Below are positions 34,500-42,944 of a stretch of 64,000 nt of DNA, one piece after another. The position numbers and the translations under genes are program-made. Positions within the stretch are counted from its first letter, which is position 1, and each line of letters begins with the position of its first letter. The DNA is from JAAZKA01 sp034926225 (lineage in GTDB: Bacteria > Bacillota > Clostridia > Oscillospirales > QAMX01). The notes beneath the pieces were generated by a model, which was given only the letters and a program-made list of their open reading frames with translations, did no database searches and was not told the origin of the DNA. Location of the stretch: assembly GCA_034926225.1 (NCBI GenBank), contig JAYFRF010000005.1, forward strand, positions 231,729 to 295,728, read 5' to 3'.

Positions 34500-35365
34500 A
34501 AAAAGCGCATACCGCCACACTTTTTGCCCTCCTTGCCGCGGCGCTTTACGCCATAAACGCTCCGTTTTCAAAGCTCCTGCTGCAAGAAGTCCCCTCCGTA
34601 CTCATGGCGGGGTTCCTCTACCTTGGCGCGGGTATCGGGCTTTTCATGACGGGCGCCATTCAGCGTAAACTCGGGCTGCAGCGCAAAGAGTTTCCGCTGA
34701 CTCGGCGGGAACTGCCATTCACCGCTGCCATGGTCGTCCTTGACATCGCCGCGCCGATCTTCCTCATGCTTTCCTTAGCCTCCGCGCCCGCGTCGAGCGT
34801 ATCCTTGCTCAACAATTTCGAGATCGTCGCCACGGCGCTGTTTGCTTTGCTGTTCTTCCGCGAACCCGTTTCCCACCGCCTATGGCTTGCCATCGCGCTC
34901 GTCACCGTCTCCTGCATCCTGCTTTCCTTGGAGGACGTACGGCATCTGCGCTTTTCCGCAGGCTCCCTCTATGCGTTGGCCGCCTGTCTGTGCTGGGGTG
35001 TCGAAAATAACTGTACCCGCCGGCTTTCGACAAAGGACCCGCTGCAAATTGTCGTTATCAAAGGTCTTTTCTCCGGCGGCGCGTCGCTCATCCTCGGTTT
35101 TGCCCTTGGGCAGCGCATCGGATATCCGCTGTATATCCTGTATGCCATCCTCCTCGGCTTTGTAGCCTACGGCTTAAGCATCTACTTCTATATCTACGCC
35201 CAACGAGCTCTTGGCGCCGCTAAAACCAGTACTTATTACGCGATAGCGCCCTTTTTAGGCGTATGCTTTTCTTTTTTGCTCTTCCGTGAACCGTTTTCCC
35301 CCTCCTTCCTCATCGCTCTCCTCTTCATGCTCGCCGGTGCCTTCTTCGCATCCACAGATCGTTAG
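34496..35365 (+). CDS. EamA/DMT-family transporter
   Basis: The 289-residue inner-membrane protein has ten predicted helices in two EamA repeats (~1-140 and ~145-289). The first repeat begins ATLFALLAAALYAINAPFSK with a positively charged cytoplasmic start. The second has ALAACLCWGVENNCTRRLS at its start and ALGAAKTSTYYAIAPFLGV near the end, both usual EamA features. It may export amino acids, metabolites or sugars; the substrate is unknown. It has no strong ribosome site of its own and is probably coupled to the small ORF upstream. Confidence 0.85.
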   Translation: MKKAHTATLFALLAAALYAINAPFSKLLLQEVPSVLMAGFLYLGAGIGLFMTGAIQRKLGLQRKEFPLTRRELPFTAAMVVLDIAAPIFLMLSLASAPASSVSLLNNFEIVATALFALLFFREPVSHRLWLAIALVTVSCILLSLEDVRHLRFSAGSLYALAACLCWGVENNCTRRLSTKDPLQIVVIKGLFSGGASLILGFALGQRIGYPLYILYAILLGFVAYGLSIYFYIYAQRALGAAKTSTYYAIAPFLGVCFSFLLFREPFSPSFLIALLFMLAGAFFASTDR

Positions 35366-35373
35366 TGACTTAT

Positions 35374-35401
35374 TTGTTATGTTAATCAGTATGCATATAA
35401 T
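35374..35401 (+). promoter_or_regulatory. Promoter of the PfkB-family kinase
   Basis: TTGTTA and perfect TATAAT are spaced by 16 bases, about 80 bases before the TTG start. Confidence 0.6.
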
Positions 35402-35479
35402 TCTATTTCATATGAAGAGCGGGAGGGGCCTGCCGCCTGCAATACCCCCGTATAAATTTATTGTTAGGAGCTGATCATT

Positions 35480-36385
35480 TTGCCTGACGTCATCGGCATC
35501 GGCGCGGCGGTATACGATACCCTGCTGCTCACGCCGTCATTTCCGGAGGAGGATACCAAGCTGCGCGCCACACGCATCCTGTTTCAGGGCGGCGGCCCCT
35601 GCACCACCGCCCTTGTCGCCTGCGCAAAGCTGGGGCTTCGCGCGGCCTTCATCGGCGCCGTCGGCGACGACCATGCCGGCGATTATATCGCCGGCGAGCT
35701 TGCCCGCTACGGCGTAGATACGACCTGCCTGCTTCGCCGCGCCGGCTGCGTCAGCTTCCATTCCTTCGTCATTTTAAACCAGTCCGCCGCCACACGCACC
35801 TGCGTCGCCTATCCCGGCACCGCCGAGCCGCCGCAGCCCTGCGAAATACCCGAAGATACTATTCGCGCTTCCCGCGTACTCCATCTCGACGGCAACAACC
35901 TCCATGCCGCCATCCACGCGGCGCGGATCGCCCGGGCATCAGGCGTCAAGGTCTGTCTGGATGCCGGCTCGCCCTATCCCGGCATCGAGAGCCTGCTGCC
36001 GCTTGTCGACTGGCTCATCCCCTCGGAGGAATTTGTGCGGCGCATCACCGGGCAGTCCGACAGCGAAATCGGTGCGCGGGCGCTGTACGCGATGTATAAG
36101 CCCCAGACGCTCGTCGTAACCCAAGGCTCCCGCGGCGGCTTTGTCCTGACGCCGGATGGCATCCGGAATTACCCCGTTTTCCCGGTCGACGTCGTTGATA
36201 CCAACGGTGCGGGCGACGTCTTCCACGGCGCATATATCACGGGCCGCCTTCAAGGCATGGATACTTATGCCGCCGCCATCTTCGCCAGCGCCGCCAGCGC
36301 GCTGAAATGCATGGGCTTCGGCGCGCGGGAAAATACGCCGTCCTTTCAAAAGGTCTCGGAATTCCTGCGCACACGCGGATATTGA
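35480..36385 (+). CDS. PfkB-family carbohydrate kinase
   Basis: The 301-residue cytoplasmic protein of the ribokinase family transfers phosphate from ATP to a sugar or nucleoside. The N-terminal signature is FQGGGPCTTALVACAKLG, where most have GGxxxNxAxxxxRLG. The C-terminal signature DTNGAGDVFHGAYITG carries the anion-hole GAGD and catalytic Asp. The lid region has the RTCVAYPGTAEP turn. The start is a TTG 9 bases after AGGAG; no ATG is available. It is followed by a separate promoter. Confidence 0.9.
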   Translation: MPDVIGIGAAVYDTLLLTPSFPEEDTKLRATRILFQGGGPCTTALVACAKLGLRAAFIGAVGDDHAGDYIAGELARYGVDTTCLLRRAGCVSFHSFVILNQSAATRTCVAYPGTAEPPQPCEIPEDTIRASRVLHLDGNNLHAAIHAARIARASGVKVCLDAGSPYPGIESLLPLVDWLIPSEEFVRRITGQSDSEIGARALYAMYKPQTLVVTQGSRGGFVLTPDGIRNYPVFPVDVVDTNGAGDVFHGAYITGRLQGMDTYAAAIFASAASALKCMGFGARENTPSFQKVSEFLRTRGY

Positions 36386-36488
36386 TCGGCACGGTTTTAC
36401 GCGGGGCGGCCGACCGTTCCTCCCCGTGGAAACGCTGCTGCTGCGAGAAATTGCAATCGTAAACGCAAAGATTTTTTGTGCTTTGCGC

Positions 36489-36517
36489 TTGAGAAATCGG
36501 CGCAGGAGTCGTATACT
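36489..36517 (+). promoter_or_regulatory. Promoter of the ceramidase-like gene
   Basis: TTGAGA and TATACT are spaced by 17 bases, about 75 bases before the start codon. Confidence 0.65.
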
Positions 36518-36591
36518 ATTGGATATACTCCCTAAAATGGTCTCCATGTCGGTTGGGAATGGAAATTACACCTATAAAAGGAGCGTTTTAT

Positions 36592-37866
36592 ATGAAAATC
36601 GGCGCCGCCAAGGTTTGTACCTCTACGACGAATCCGGACGTCCGTCTCGCCGGATTCGGCAACCCTCTGCGCACCTTTAAAGGAATGCACGATGACCTGT
36701 GGGTTCGTGCGCTCGTCCTCGAAAACGAAGGAAAGACCGTCGCCATCGTCACCGGTGACGCGCTCGGCTTTGAAAGTCAGCGCATCGAGGAGATCCGCCC
36801 CGCCATCGCCGAGAAAACCGGCCTGTCCGTCGACGCGATCCTCTTCAACGCGAGCCATACCCACTCCGCGCCGAACGTCATGCGCGGGCAGTCCGAGAAA
36901 ATCGGCCGCTACAACGCCGAGTACGCCGACTGGTTCTATACCCGCGTGGTCGAGGTCATCGCCGCCGCCTATGCCGATCTGGAGGAGGGTACGCTGGAAA
37001 TGGGCTTTGCGACCTGCTACGGCGTCGGCGTCAACCGCCGCCGTCTTCTCACCGGCGCGTATGAGTTCGCCCCCTACGAAGCCGGCATCCGCCGCGACGA
37101 GGCCTTCGTCCTCCGCGCCGTCTGCAACGGCCGCGTCAAGGCCATCCTTTCAAAGCTCACCTGCCACCCGAGCACCATCGGCTTCGATTACGGCAGCGCC
37201 GACTGGCCCGGCGTCGCCCGCCGCATCATAGAGGAGAAAAACCCCGGCACGATCGCGTTCTTTACGCAGGGCTGCTGCGGCAACATCCGCGTCCGCACGG
37301 TCAAGGACCCCGCGCAGCTCGACACGACCTCCTTCCGCGGCGGCACCTACGAAGACATCGAGACTTTCGGTAAATTGCTTGCCGACGCCGCCCAGACCGT
37401 CCTCGACGGCAGGATGGAGCCTTTAAAGGGTTCCTTCGCGTCGAAGAAGATTACTTTTGAGCTGCCCCTGCAGGAAAAGCCCGCGCGTGAGGTCTACGCC
37501 GCGAATAGGGAAGGCGACAGTCTGGAAGCTTACTCCAACCGCTGGTACTATGAGCATTACGACGAGCTGACCGACACCAAGCCCTATACGATGCAGCGCA
37601 TCGACCTCGGCGACAAGCTGACGCTGATCGCGATGGAAGGTGAGGTCGTCGTCGAGTACGAGTATCACATGGACAAGCTTCTCCCCGACCGCAAGGTGGT
37701 CACTCTCGGCTACTCCAACGGCAACCCCGGATACATCTGTACCGCCGAGATGTACAAGTACGGCGGGTATGAGCCGGTCGACTCCGCGGTTTGCTACATG
37801 CTGCGCGAGGGCTGGAAGCCGGAGAGCGAGCAGATCATTCTGGACAATGCCAAACGGTTGCTATAA
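36592..37866 (+). CDS. Neutral/alkaline ceramidase-like protein, intracellular
   Basis: The protein of about 424 residues resembles the N-terminal catalytic domain of neutral ceramidases. It has the zinc-binding motif NASHTHSAPNV at ~82-92 and a second His in KLTCHPSTIGFDYGSADWPG. The nucleophile-like region is FFTQGCCGNIRVR, where ceramidases have a Ser in a similar turn. There is no signal peptide or C-terminal immunoglobulin-like domain, unlike secreted ceramidases, so a sugar or other amide substrate inside the cell is more likely. The start is the ATG 9 bases after AAAGGAG. It lies next to sugar kinase and transporter genes. Confidence 0.75.
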   Translation: MKIGAAKVCTSTTNPDVRLAGFGNPLRTFKGMHDDLWVRALVLENEGKTVAIVTGDALGFESQRIEEIRPAIAEKTGLSVDAILFNASHTHSAPNVMRGQSEKIGRYNAEYADWFYTRVVEVIAAAYADLEEGTLEMGFATCYGVGVNRRRLLTGAYEFAPYEAGIRRDEAFVLRAVCNGRVKAILSKLTCHPSTIGFDYGSADWPGVARRIIEEKNPGTIAFFTQGCCGNIRVRTVKDPAQLDTTSFRGGTYEDIETFGKLLADAAQTVLDGRMEPLKGSFASKKITFELPLQEKPAREVYAANREGDSLEAYSNRWYYEHYDELTDTKPYTMQRIDLGDKLTLIAMEGEVVVEYEYHMDKLLPDRKVVTLGYSNGNPGYICTAEMYKYGGYEPVDSAVCYMLREGWKPESEQIILDNAKRLL

Positions 37867-37902
37867 CCGAATCCATATTTTATAAGATTCCTTAAAAGCT
37901 AA

Positions 37903-37941
37903 AAAACCGGCTGTCTTCTTAAAAAAAAGACAACCGGTTTT
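37903..37941. terminator. Terminator between the ceramidase-like gene and the phage cassette
   Basis: A 15-bp stem with one mismatch (AAAACCGG arm) ends in TTTTTAATT on the plus strand and in an A/T run on the minus strand, so it can serve both converging genes. Confidence 0.85.
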
Positions 37942-37955
37942 TAATTGGCCGTTCC

Positions 37956-39749
37956 CTAAAACCGTACAATCCGCAAGCCCGTCCGGTAGCGGATCTCGAC
38001 CTCTGACAGCGCCATGCCCGCGACGGTACCGGGCATGGCAAACTCCAGTGAAAACGTGACGATGCCGCGCCGGCGCAGCGGACGCGATACCGTCCGGGTG
38101 AGGGCAGTCTGGGACGCCGGAACGCCGACGATCTCGGGGCAGAGGACGGGAAGGTTTTGCTCCATCTCGTCGCAGCGGCAGGAAACGGTGAACTGCGACG
38201 CAGTATCGCGCAGCACGGTCAAGCGAACGGTATCGAGATGCTTAAACCGGTCCGGGTAACCGCCGTCGAGCGCGCCGGTGCGGTATTTTGCGGGGAAAGC
38301 GGCTCCCGCGTCGTCGCCGCGGTCCTCAAACCGGCGGATGGCGTCGTTTTCGCGGGCTATGAAGTAGAGACTGTCGTCATAGGAGAAGAAATGGGAGGCG
38401 GAGATACCGGAAAAGGAATACCATGCGCATTTTGCTGCGCCGCCGGTCTGGGTGTAAGGGCGGTTTGTGTAGTCCCATAGGTAGACGCGGGAGCCGACGT
38501 TCAGCCAGTAGCGGCCGCCGAAGTCAATGCTCGCGGCGGCCTCGAGATCGGCGTCGCTTTCGGCAAGCAGCAGCGGATCGATGTTGCGGCTGACGTTTTG
38601 CACATTGCGCTCCTTTTCGCGGGATGTGGAAACGAGCATATGGATGCCGGCATAGGTATTGCCCCAGACGAGACGGTTGCCAAGCGTTTGAATGGAACCG
38701 GGGATGTCGCAGCCGATGACGGGGTTGATGGTACGCAGCTCGAAGGTGGCGTCTGTGAATTCGACCTCGGCGATGCCGTGGGGACGGAAGACGACGAGCG
38801 TGCCGTAGAGCTTGCCGAAGCCTGTAAGCGCCTCGCCGGGGCCGAACGCGCGGACACCGTCGGCGGGAAAGTACGTCGGGTCGAACGACGCGGAGCCGAA
38901 CACGAGGTTTGAGCCGTTGCCACAGAGGAATACGCGTCCCTCCGGTCCGTAGTCGGCGGCATAAACGCAGGATAAGATATCGCGGTCATCGGGAGTAAAA
39001 AGAGGCCTCAGCTCGGTAATCACATGAAAAGTCGTCCCAGCCGCGCTGTAACTGGTCGGCAAGTTGACATAATTGGAATTGTGTGAATAGCCGGTCAGCG
39101 CGACGCCGTTATAGGTAACGGCGATCGGATCGACATCGAAGCGAACCTCCGGAGGAAGGGTAAGCCGGCTGACGGTCGTACTTTGCGCGAGCTGGTATTC
39201 GATGGTGACGTACTTGGTCAGCAGGTTTGCCGGGTTTCTTTCTATTTCGGGAGAGTTTGTGAGATCGCTGTTTTTATAGACGCGGTATCTCGGTGCGCAC
39301 GGTGAAACCGTCTCGACAGCGGTGCCGTCCCAGCGGATGTATTCGACGCCGTTGATAAAGTAGACATAACCGTCGTTATAGGGCAGGAAGCTGCCGCGCG
39401 GCGCTTTCGACATCCCTTCGGGAATTTGGAGCGTGTAGAAATCGGTGAGCATACCGGAGGAAAGCATATACGAGTAAAGATGGGAATTAGATTGAATTAA
39501 AACACGGCCGTGTTCGTCATGGTAAAGCGTGTCGACGGCGGCCAAGGTGCCAAGTACGCCGGCGGCGGTGAACCCGGGACGGCGGCGGAGCGCACCGTCG
39601 GCAAACCAGACGTTCTCGGCAGCCGCCGCCTGAGAGGGATCGAGCATGTGGGGCGGATCGCAGACGTTCAGCCCGCCGTCAAGACGCGCATCGGCTCCCC
39701 CTAGGCGCAGGGACGCAGCGGTTTCGGTAAAACTGGACGCGGCAGCCAT
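37956..39749 (-). CDS. Phage tail-hub/stabilisation-like protein
   Basis: The 597-residue all-beta protein has no signal peptide. Repeated blade-like segments occur: LDPSQAAAAENVWFADGALR near residue 30, FINGVEYIRWDGTAVE, GRVFLCGNGSNLVFGSA, VVFRPHGIAEVEFTD and NRLVWGNTYAGIHML. They suggest a beta-propeller like that of podovirus head-to-tail stabilisation proteins (P22 gp10 group). Position after the capsid and head-completion genes supports this. AAGGAGG precedes the chosen ATG; the frame runs 70 codons further upstream over the neighbouring gene. It is the last gene of the cassette. Confidence 0.5.
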   Translation of the reverse strand: MAAASSFTETAASLRLGGADARLDGGLNVCDPPHMLDPSQAAAAENVWFADGALRRRPGFTAAGVLGTLAAVDTLYHDEHGRVLIQSNSHLYSYMLSSGMLTDFYTLQIPEGMSKAPRGSFLPYNDGYVYFINGVEYIRWDGTAVETVSPCAPRYRVYKNSDLTNSPEIERNPANLLTKYVTIEYQLAQSTTVSRLTLPPEVRFDVDPIAVTYNGVALTGYSHNSNYVNLPTSYSAAGTTFHVITELRPLFTPDDRDILSCVYAADYGPEGRVFLCGNGSNLVFGSASFDPTYFPADGVRAFGPGEALTGFGKLYGTLVVFRPHGIAEVEFTDATFELRTINPVIGCDIPGSIQTLGNRLVWGNTYAGIHMLVSTSREKERNVQNVSRNIDPLLLAESDADLEAAASIDFGGRYWLNVGSRVYLWDYTNRPYTQTGGAAKCAWYSFSGISASHFFSYDDSLYFIARENDAIRRFEDRGDDAGAAFPAKYRTGALDGGYPDRFKHLDTVRLTVLRDTASQFTVSCRCDEMEQNLPVLCPEIVGVPASQTALTRTVSRPLRRRGIVTFSLEFAMPGTVAGMALSEVEIRYRTGLRIVRF

Positions 39750-39771
39750 AAATAAGACCTCCTTTATATAT

Positions 39772-40716
39772 TTAGCGCAGCTTTGACACAGGCGCGGTAT
39801 AGAACGCCGGCGTAATGCCGCCGACAGAACGCGCAACCGGCACATCGGACAGGAGTTGCCGGTAAAGAGAGAGGAATCGGCCCTCCAGCGTGGGATTTTC
39901 CTCAGCGACAAGACCGGCGGCGGCATAATAGACAATTGCCTGCGCCGCCGCGTCGTCAACGGTCAGCGCGGCGGTACGGGCGGTCGCATCCGTTACGGGC
40001 GCGGGGAACGCGGCATAGGTCAAGAGCGCTTCCCCGTCGAAGTCCCATGGGAGTGCGATCGCCCTGTCACGCAGGAGATAATCGCGGGCGCCGCGGCGTA
40101 CGTTACCCGCCGCGGGACGGAGCGTCAGGTCGGACACGGCACGGAAATCGGACGGCAGCGCATGATCGCGGTATATGCCGAAAACGGGAACCATCGCGGC
40201 GTTTGCAAAGATTTCGCGATAAAGCGCTACATCCGCGACATTGCCAGGGGATCCGGAAAAGCTGACGCGGATCTCGGACGCGCCGGCAGCTGGAGAAAAA
40301 ACAGCTCGATAGGCAGTCATGGACGCGGCGGCGACGGTATTTTGGGTTGTCAGGATGGTAGCGGAGCCGTTTTTCATCTGCGTCACGACAGCGGTGAGGG
40401 CGTCGCCGGTGGCAAAGGAAAGCGCGTGGGCAAGCTCGGCATCCGTCGCCGCAGGTAGCTCGAATGTCAGCGCGGAGGTGCCGACGTGATGGAGCCCGCG
40501 TCCGTTGATGCGGTTTATGATGCGGGTGCACGCGATGGACGCGGTCCTGTAGATGGGATGGACGGCGGAAACCTCGATCTGTGCGGTATCGATTAAGGCG
40601 GCGGCGCGGGCAAAGAGGTCAGCCTGCGCGCCGTCGGAGGAGGCGATGGGGGTGCCGCCGGAGGAATAGTAATTGAGAAGCTTTAAAACCTTGTTAAAGC
40701 AGTCGCCAAGGGTCAT
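39772..40716 (-). CDS. Phage head-completion/tail-accessory-like protein
   Basis: The 314-residue protein has an N-terminal helical stretch (TLGDCFNKVLKLLNYYSS), a central beta-rich insert (~70-170; EIRVSFSGSPGNVADVALY) and a C-terminal helical part (DDAAAQAIVYYAAAGLVAEEN, GRFLSLYRQLL). The outer helical parts resemble head-tail connector proteins that sit below the portal, and the insert looks like a carbohydrate-binding jelly roll. It lies between the capsid and tail-hub genes. The start is the second ATG, 8 bases behind AAAGGAG. The specific family is not recognised. Confidence 0.5.
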   Translation of the reverse strand: MTLGDCFNKVLKLLNYYSSGGTPIASSDGAQADLFARAAALIDTAQIEVSAVHPIYRTASIACTRIINRINGRGLHHVGTSALTFELPAATDAELAHALSFATGDALTAVVTQMKNGSATILTTQNTVAAASMTAYRAVFSPAAGASEIRVSFSGSPGNVADVALYREIFANAAMVPVFGIYRDHALPSDFRAVSDLTLRPAAGNVRRGARDYLLRDRAIALPWDFDGEALLTYAAFPAPVTDATARTAALTVDDAAAQAIVYYAAAGLVAEENPTLEGRFLSLYRQLLSDVPVARSVGGITPAFYTAPVSKLR

Positions 40717-40806
40717 AGTCAGCACTCCTTTCATAATCTGCCGATTTCGGCAGCAGCCGGGAACCTGCCGGGGAGCGGCAGGTTCTCGGCAACACGGGTG
40801 TATCCG

Positions 40807-41772
40807 TTACGCCGGATTCGAGAAGATGATGCAGCGGGCGTCGCCCCAGCCGACGGAGAAGTCGACATACGGCACCACGCGGGCGATGAGGGGGTTGTCA
40901 AGCTCCGCACGGATGACGGTCGGGCGGGTGATGTAGACAATCTTCGCGCATTCCCGGAGTAAGGACGCGTCGGCGACTGCCCACTGCTTTTGCTGGAAGC
41001 CGACGTTGCCGCCGCCGATGACCATATAGCGAAGCCCCCAGACTGGATTTGCGGCGAAGGTCGAGCCGTCTGGATTCTGCTCAGGATAGATCTTCGCCTG
41101 CGGACCACAGATTTCGCGCGCCTTGCCCTCCAGCTCCGGGGAAACGAGCAGGATACCGTTGGAGTAGTAATCCGTGAGGAAGGGCATGCCGTCGGGAGTG
41201 ACGAAGCGGTTGGCCATGGTATTCGCGGCGGTGATCGCCGCGACGGACAGCTCGGTGGAGATAAGATTCGAGTATGTCCCGGCGGCGGTATCGGCGGAGG
41301 AGATGCCTGCCGCGTCTCCATTGGACGCGACGGGGTGGTCAACGGATGCCCAGGGGCAGCCGTCCGCGCCGGTGACGGAACTGTTGAAGGCGGAGCCGAA
41401 CATACGCAGCACGCCGGTATAGACCTGCATCGAGGCGGTATGGGCGGCCAGGCGGCCGATGCGGCGGGCGACGCCGGACTTATCGACCTTCGCGTACTTG
41501 TAGTCGATATCGATGGAACCGGCATGCTCCTGCGGGGTGATCGTGGTGATGAAGCCGCGGCGCTGATCGAGGTTTTCCAGGGTGCCGTTATAGGCGGGCA
41601 GCTCGCCGAAGCCCCCTAGCCCCTCCATGCGGAAGGTCGCATTTTTCGTATCCTCCTCGGAGACGATGGTGCGGAGCGCCGCGAGGCGGTTTTTGCACTC
41701 AACGTCGAAAACGCGGTCGATGAGGGGGTAGAGATCGGTTTTCCAAGCGCTGTTGATGTTCGTGATAGCCAT
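40807..41772 (-). CDS. Phage major capsid protein, HK97-like fold
   Basis: The 321-residue shell protein has an N-terminal arm (AITNINSAWKTDLYPLID), then ATFRMEGLGGFGELPAYNG, IDIDYKYAKVDKSGVARRIG with the long spine helix, and a P-domain end ARVVPYVDFSVGWGDARCI. The distribution is that of the short, Mu-gpT-like or clostridial HK97-fold capsids. It follows decoration-like and scaffold-like genes. AAGGAGG precedes the ATG. I see no N-terminal delta domain of the HK97 kind, which fits a separate scaffold. Confidence 0.8.
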   Translation of the reverse strand: MAITNINSAWKTDLYPLIDRVFDVECKNRLAALRTIVSEEDTKNATFRMEGLGGFGELPAYNGTLENLDQRRGFITTITPQEHAGSIDIDYKYAKVDKSGVARRIGRLAAHTASMQVYTGVLRMFGSAFNSSVTGADGCPWASVDHPVASNGDAAGISSADTAAGTYSNLISTELSVAAITAANTMANRFVTPDGMPFLTDYYSNGILLVSPELEGKAREICGPQAKIYPEQNPDGSTFAANPVWGLRYMVIGGGNVGFQQKQWAVADASLLRECAKIVYITRPTVIRAELDNPLIARVVPYVDFSVGWGDARCIIFSNPA

Positions 41773-41820
41773 AGTGTAGTTTCCTCCTTAAATATTATAG
41801 AACCGAAAGTTTTTAGGGGC

Positions 41821-42489
41821 CTAGGACTTTTTATTGCCGAACTCGTGGAGGGTCGGATACAGGTACACCTCGCGCTTTGCTGTATCCGTAACGATCACGC
41901 GCAAGGGAAGTGCCGCGGGGTTGCCGCCGGTCACGGTCAGTCCGTCGAAGGCGGCGTTAAACTGACCCTTCAGCGCGCCGTCGGCAGGCAGGACATAAAA
42001 CACATCCCCGGACGTGACCGCGCCGCCCGCGGCGGTGATCGTAAGAGTCTTCGTCGCCGCGGTGAAATCGGTGACATCATAGACGGTGCCGAGGGGATCG
42101 GTATTCGCGGAGGACGCCGCTTTTTCCTTGAGGACAAGCCTGTAGCCGTTGAGATCGTCGTCGGCATAGGCGGCTAAGGCAGATGCGACGACGGTGGCGG
42201 TACTGCCGCCGGACGCGGTGAGGGTGGGCGCGGCGGCAGAGTAGACGGTGGTCGGGCTGTCTGCAACGCGCAGCCGCGTACCGTCGGCACGGGGATTGAA
42301 GGTGTCAGGGGAGCCTGCGTGATCCTCCAGCGCGACGCCAAGGATGGCGGTGGTCGTCGCCGCGGCCACGGGGACGGCGAGGTTTGCGGCCGCCATCACA
42401 AGCTGTCCGGCCTTGACAGCGGTCGAGGCGGCGACGGGGAACTCGTGGACGGGCACGCTGTGGGATGCGCGGTCATAGAGGGCTTTCAT
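41821..42489 (-). CDS. Phage head decoration-like protein
   Basis: The 222-residue protein is rich in Ala, Thr and Val and beta-rich. The N-terminus (VPVHEFPVAASTAVKAGQLV, ATTTAILGVALEDHAG) matches the fold of lambda gpD-like decoration proteins, which bind capsid three-fold sites. The middle adds a beta domain (residues ~75-180) not found in the short family members. Its place just before the capsid gene supports the call. AAAGGAG precedes the ATG. Confidence 0.6.
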   Translation of the reverse strand: MKALYDRASHSVPVHEFPVAASTAVKAGQLVMAAANLAVPVAAATTTAILGVALEDHAGSPDTFNPRADGTRLRVADSPTTVYSAAAPTLTASGGSTATVVASALAAYADDDLNGYRLVLKEKAASSANTDPLGTVYDVTDFTAATKTLTITAAGGAVTSGDVFYVLPADGALKGQFNAAFDGLTVTGGNPAALPLRVIVTDTAKREVYLYPTLHEFGNKKS

Positions 42490-42510
42490 GGGTAAATTCT
42501 CCTTTACTTA

Positions 42511-42944
42511 TTAGTTTTTGATAGCGGAAAAGTACTCAAGCTCGGACATTTTATACTGGGGGTTTTGGCGGTTCCAGTCGGCGAGGTCGCGCTGCTGCCC
42601 CGGGGATAGCAGCGGGTGGCGGTGGGTCGCGGCGGAGCCTGTCGCGCGGGGGACGGGCGGCTCGGCGGCCTGCGCGAGGGTACGCGCACCGTCGAGCAGG
42701 CCGGGGATGCCGGCGGAAAGCTCGCGGGTATCCCAGCCGACGCGTTCCCCGAAGGCGCGGAAGGCGTCGGAGGCGATGAGGTTTGCGCATCGAGCCTAGG
42801 GTAACGGCCCTTTAGCGGTTCGAGGACTAAGAGCAGCGTCTCGTCGTCGGGAACGGGGCAGGGTTCGGTAATTTCCGGGAGCGTTTCTTCGATTGACAGA
42901 GTTTCGATGGATTCCTGAATGCTCTCGGGCGTAGTAGGATTCAT
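42511..42944 (-). pseudogene. Phage scaffold-like gene with a one-base deletion
   Basis: The first frame begins with an acidic helix-rich segment (ESIQESIETLSIEETLPEIT) and reads sensibly to GRYPRLDAQ. After that it turns into Pro/Ser-rich nonsense, while the -1 frame reads NLIASDAFRAFGERVGWDT and ends QYKMSELEYFSAIKN at 42511. Adding one A to the AAA run at 42782-42784 would join LDAQ to NLIAS in one frame of about 144 residues. The -1 frame has a stop (TAG) at 42796-42798, so the lesion must lie after it. No slippery heptamer fits a programmed -1 shift. The acidic N-terminus and place between portal and capsid suggest a scaffold or capsid-assembly protein. Its ATG overlaps the portal stop. 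Confidence 0.7.

Noticed and set aside
40731..41525. A 264-codon frame overlapping the capsid gene
   Set aside because: It is a Pro/Ser/Arg-rich alternate frame of the capsid protein gene without its own ribosome site.
42782..42798. Programmed -1 frameshift in the scaffold-like gene
   Set aside because: The codons GCG CAA ACC do not form an X-XXY-YYZ slippery heptamer and no strong downstream structure is evident.
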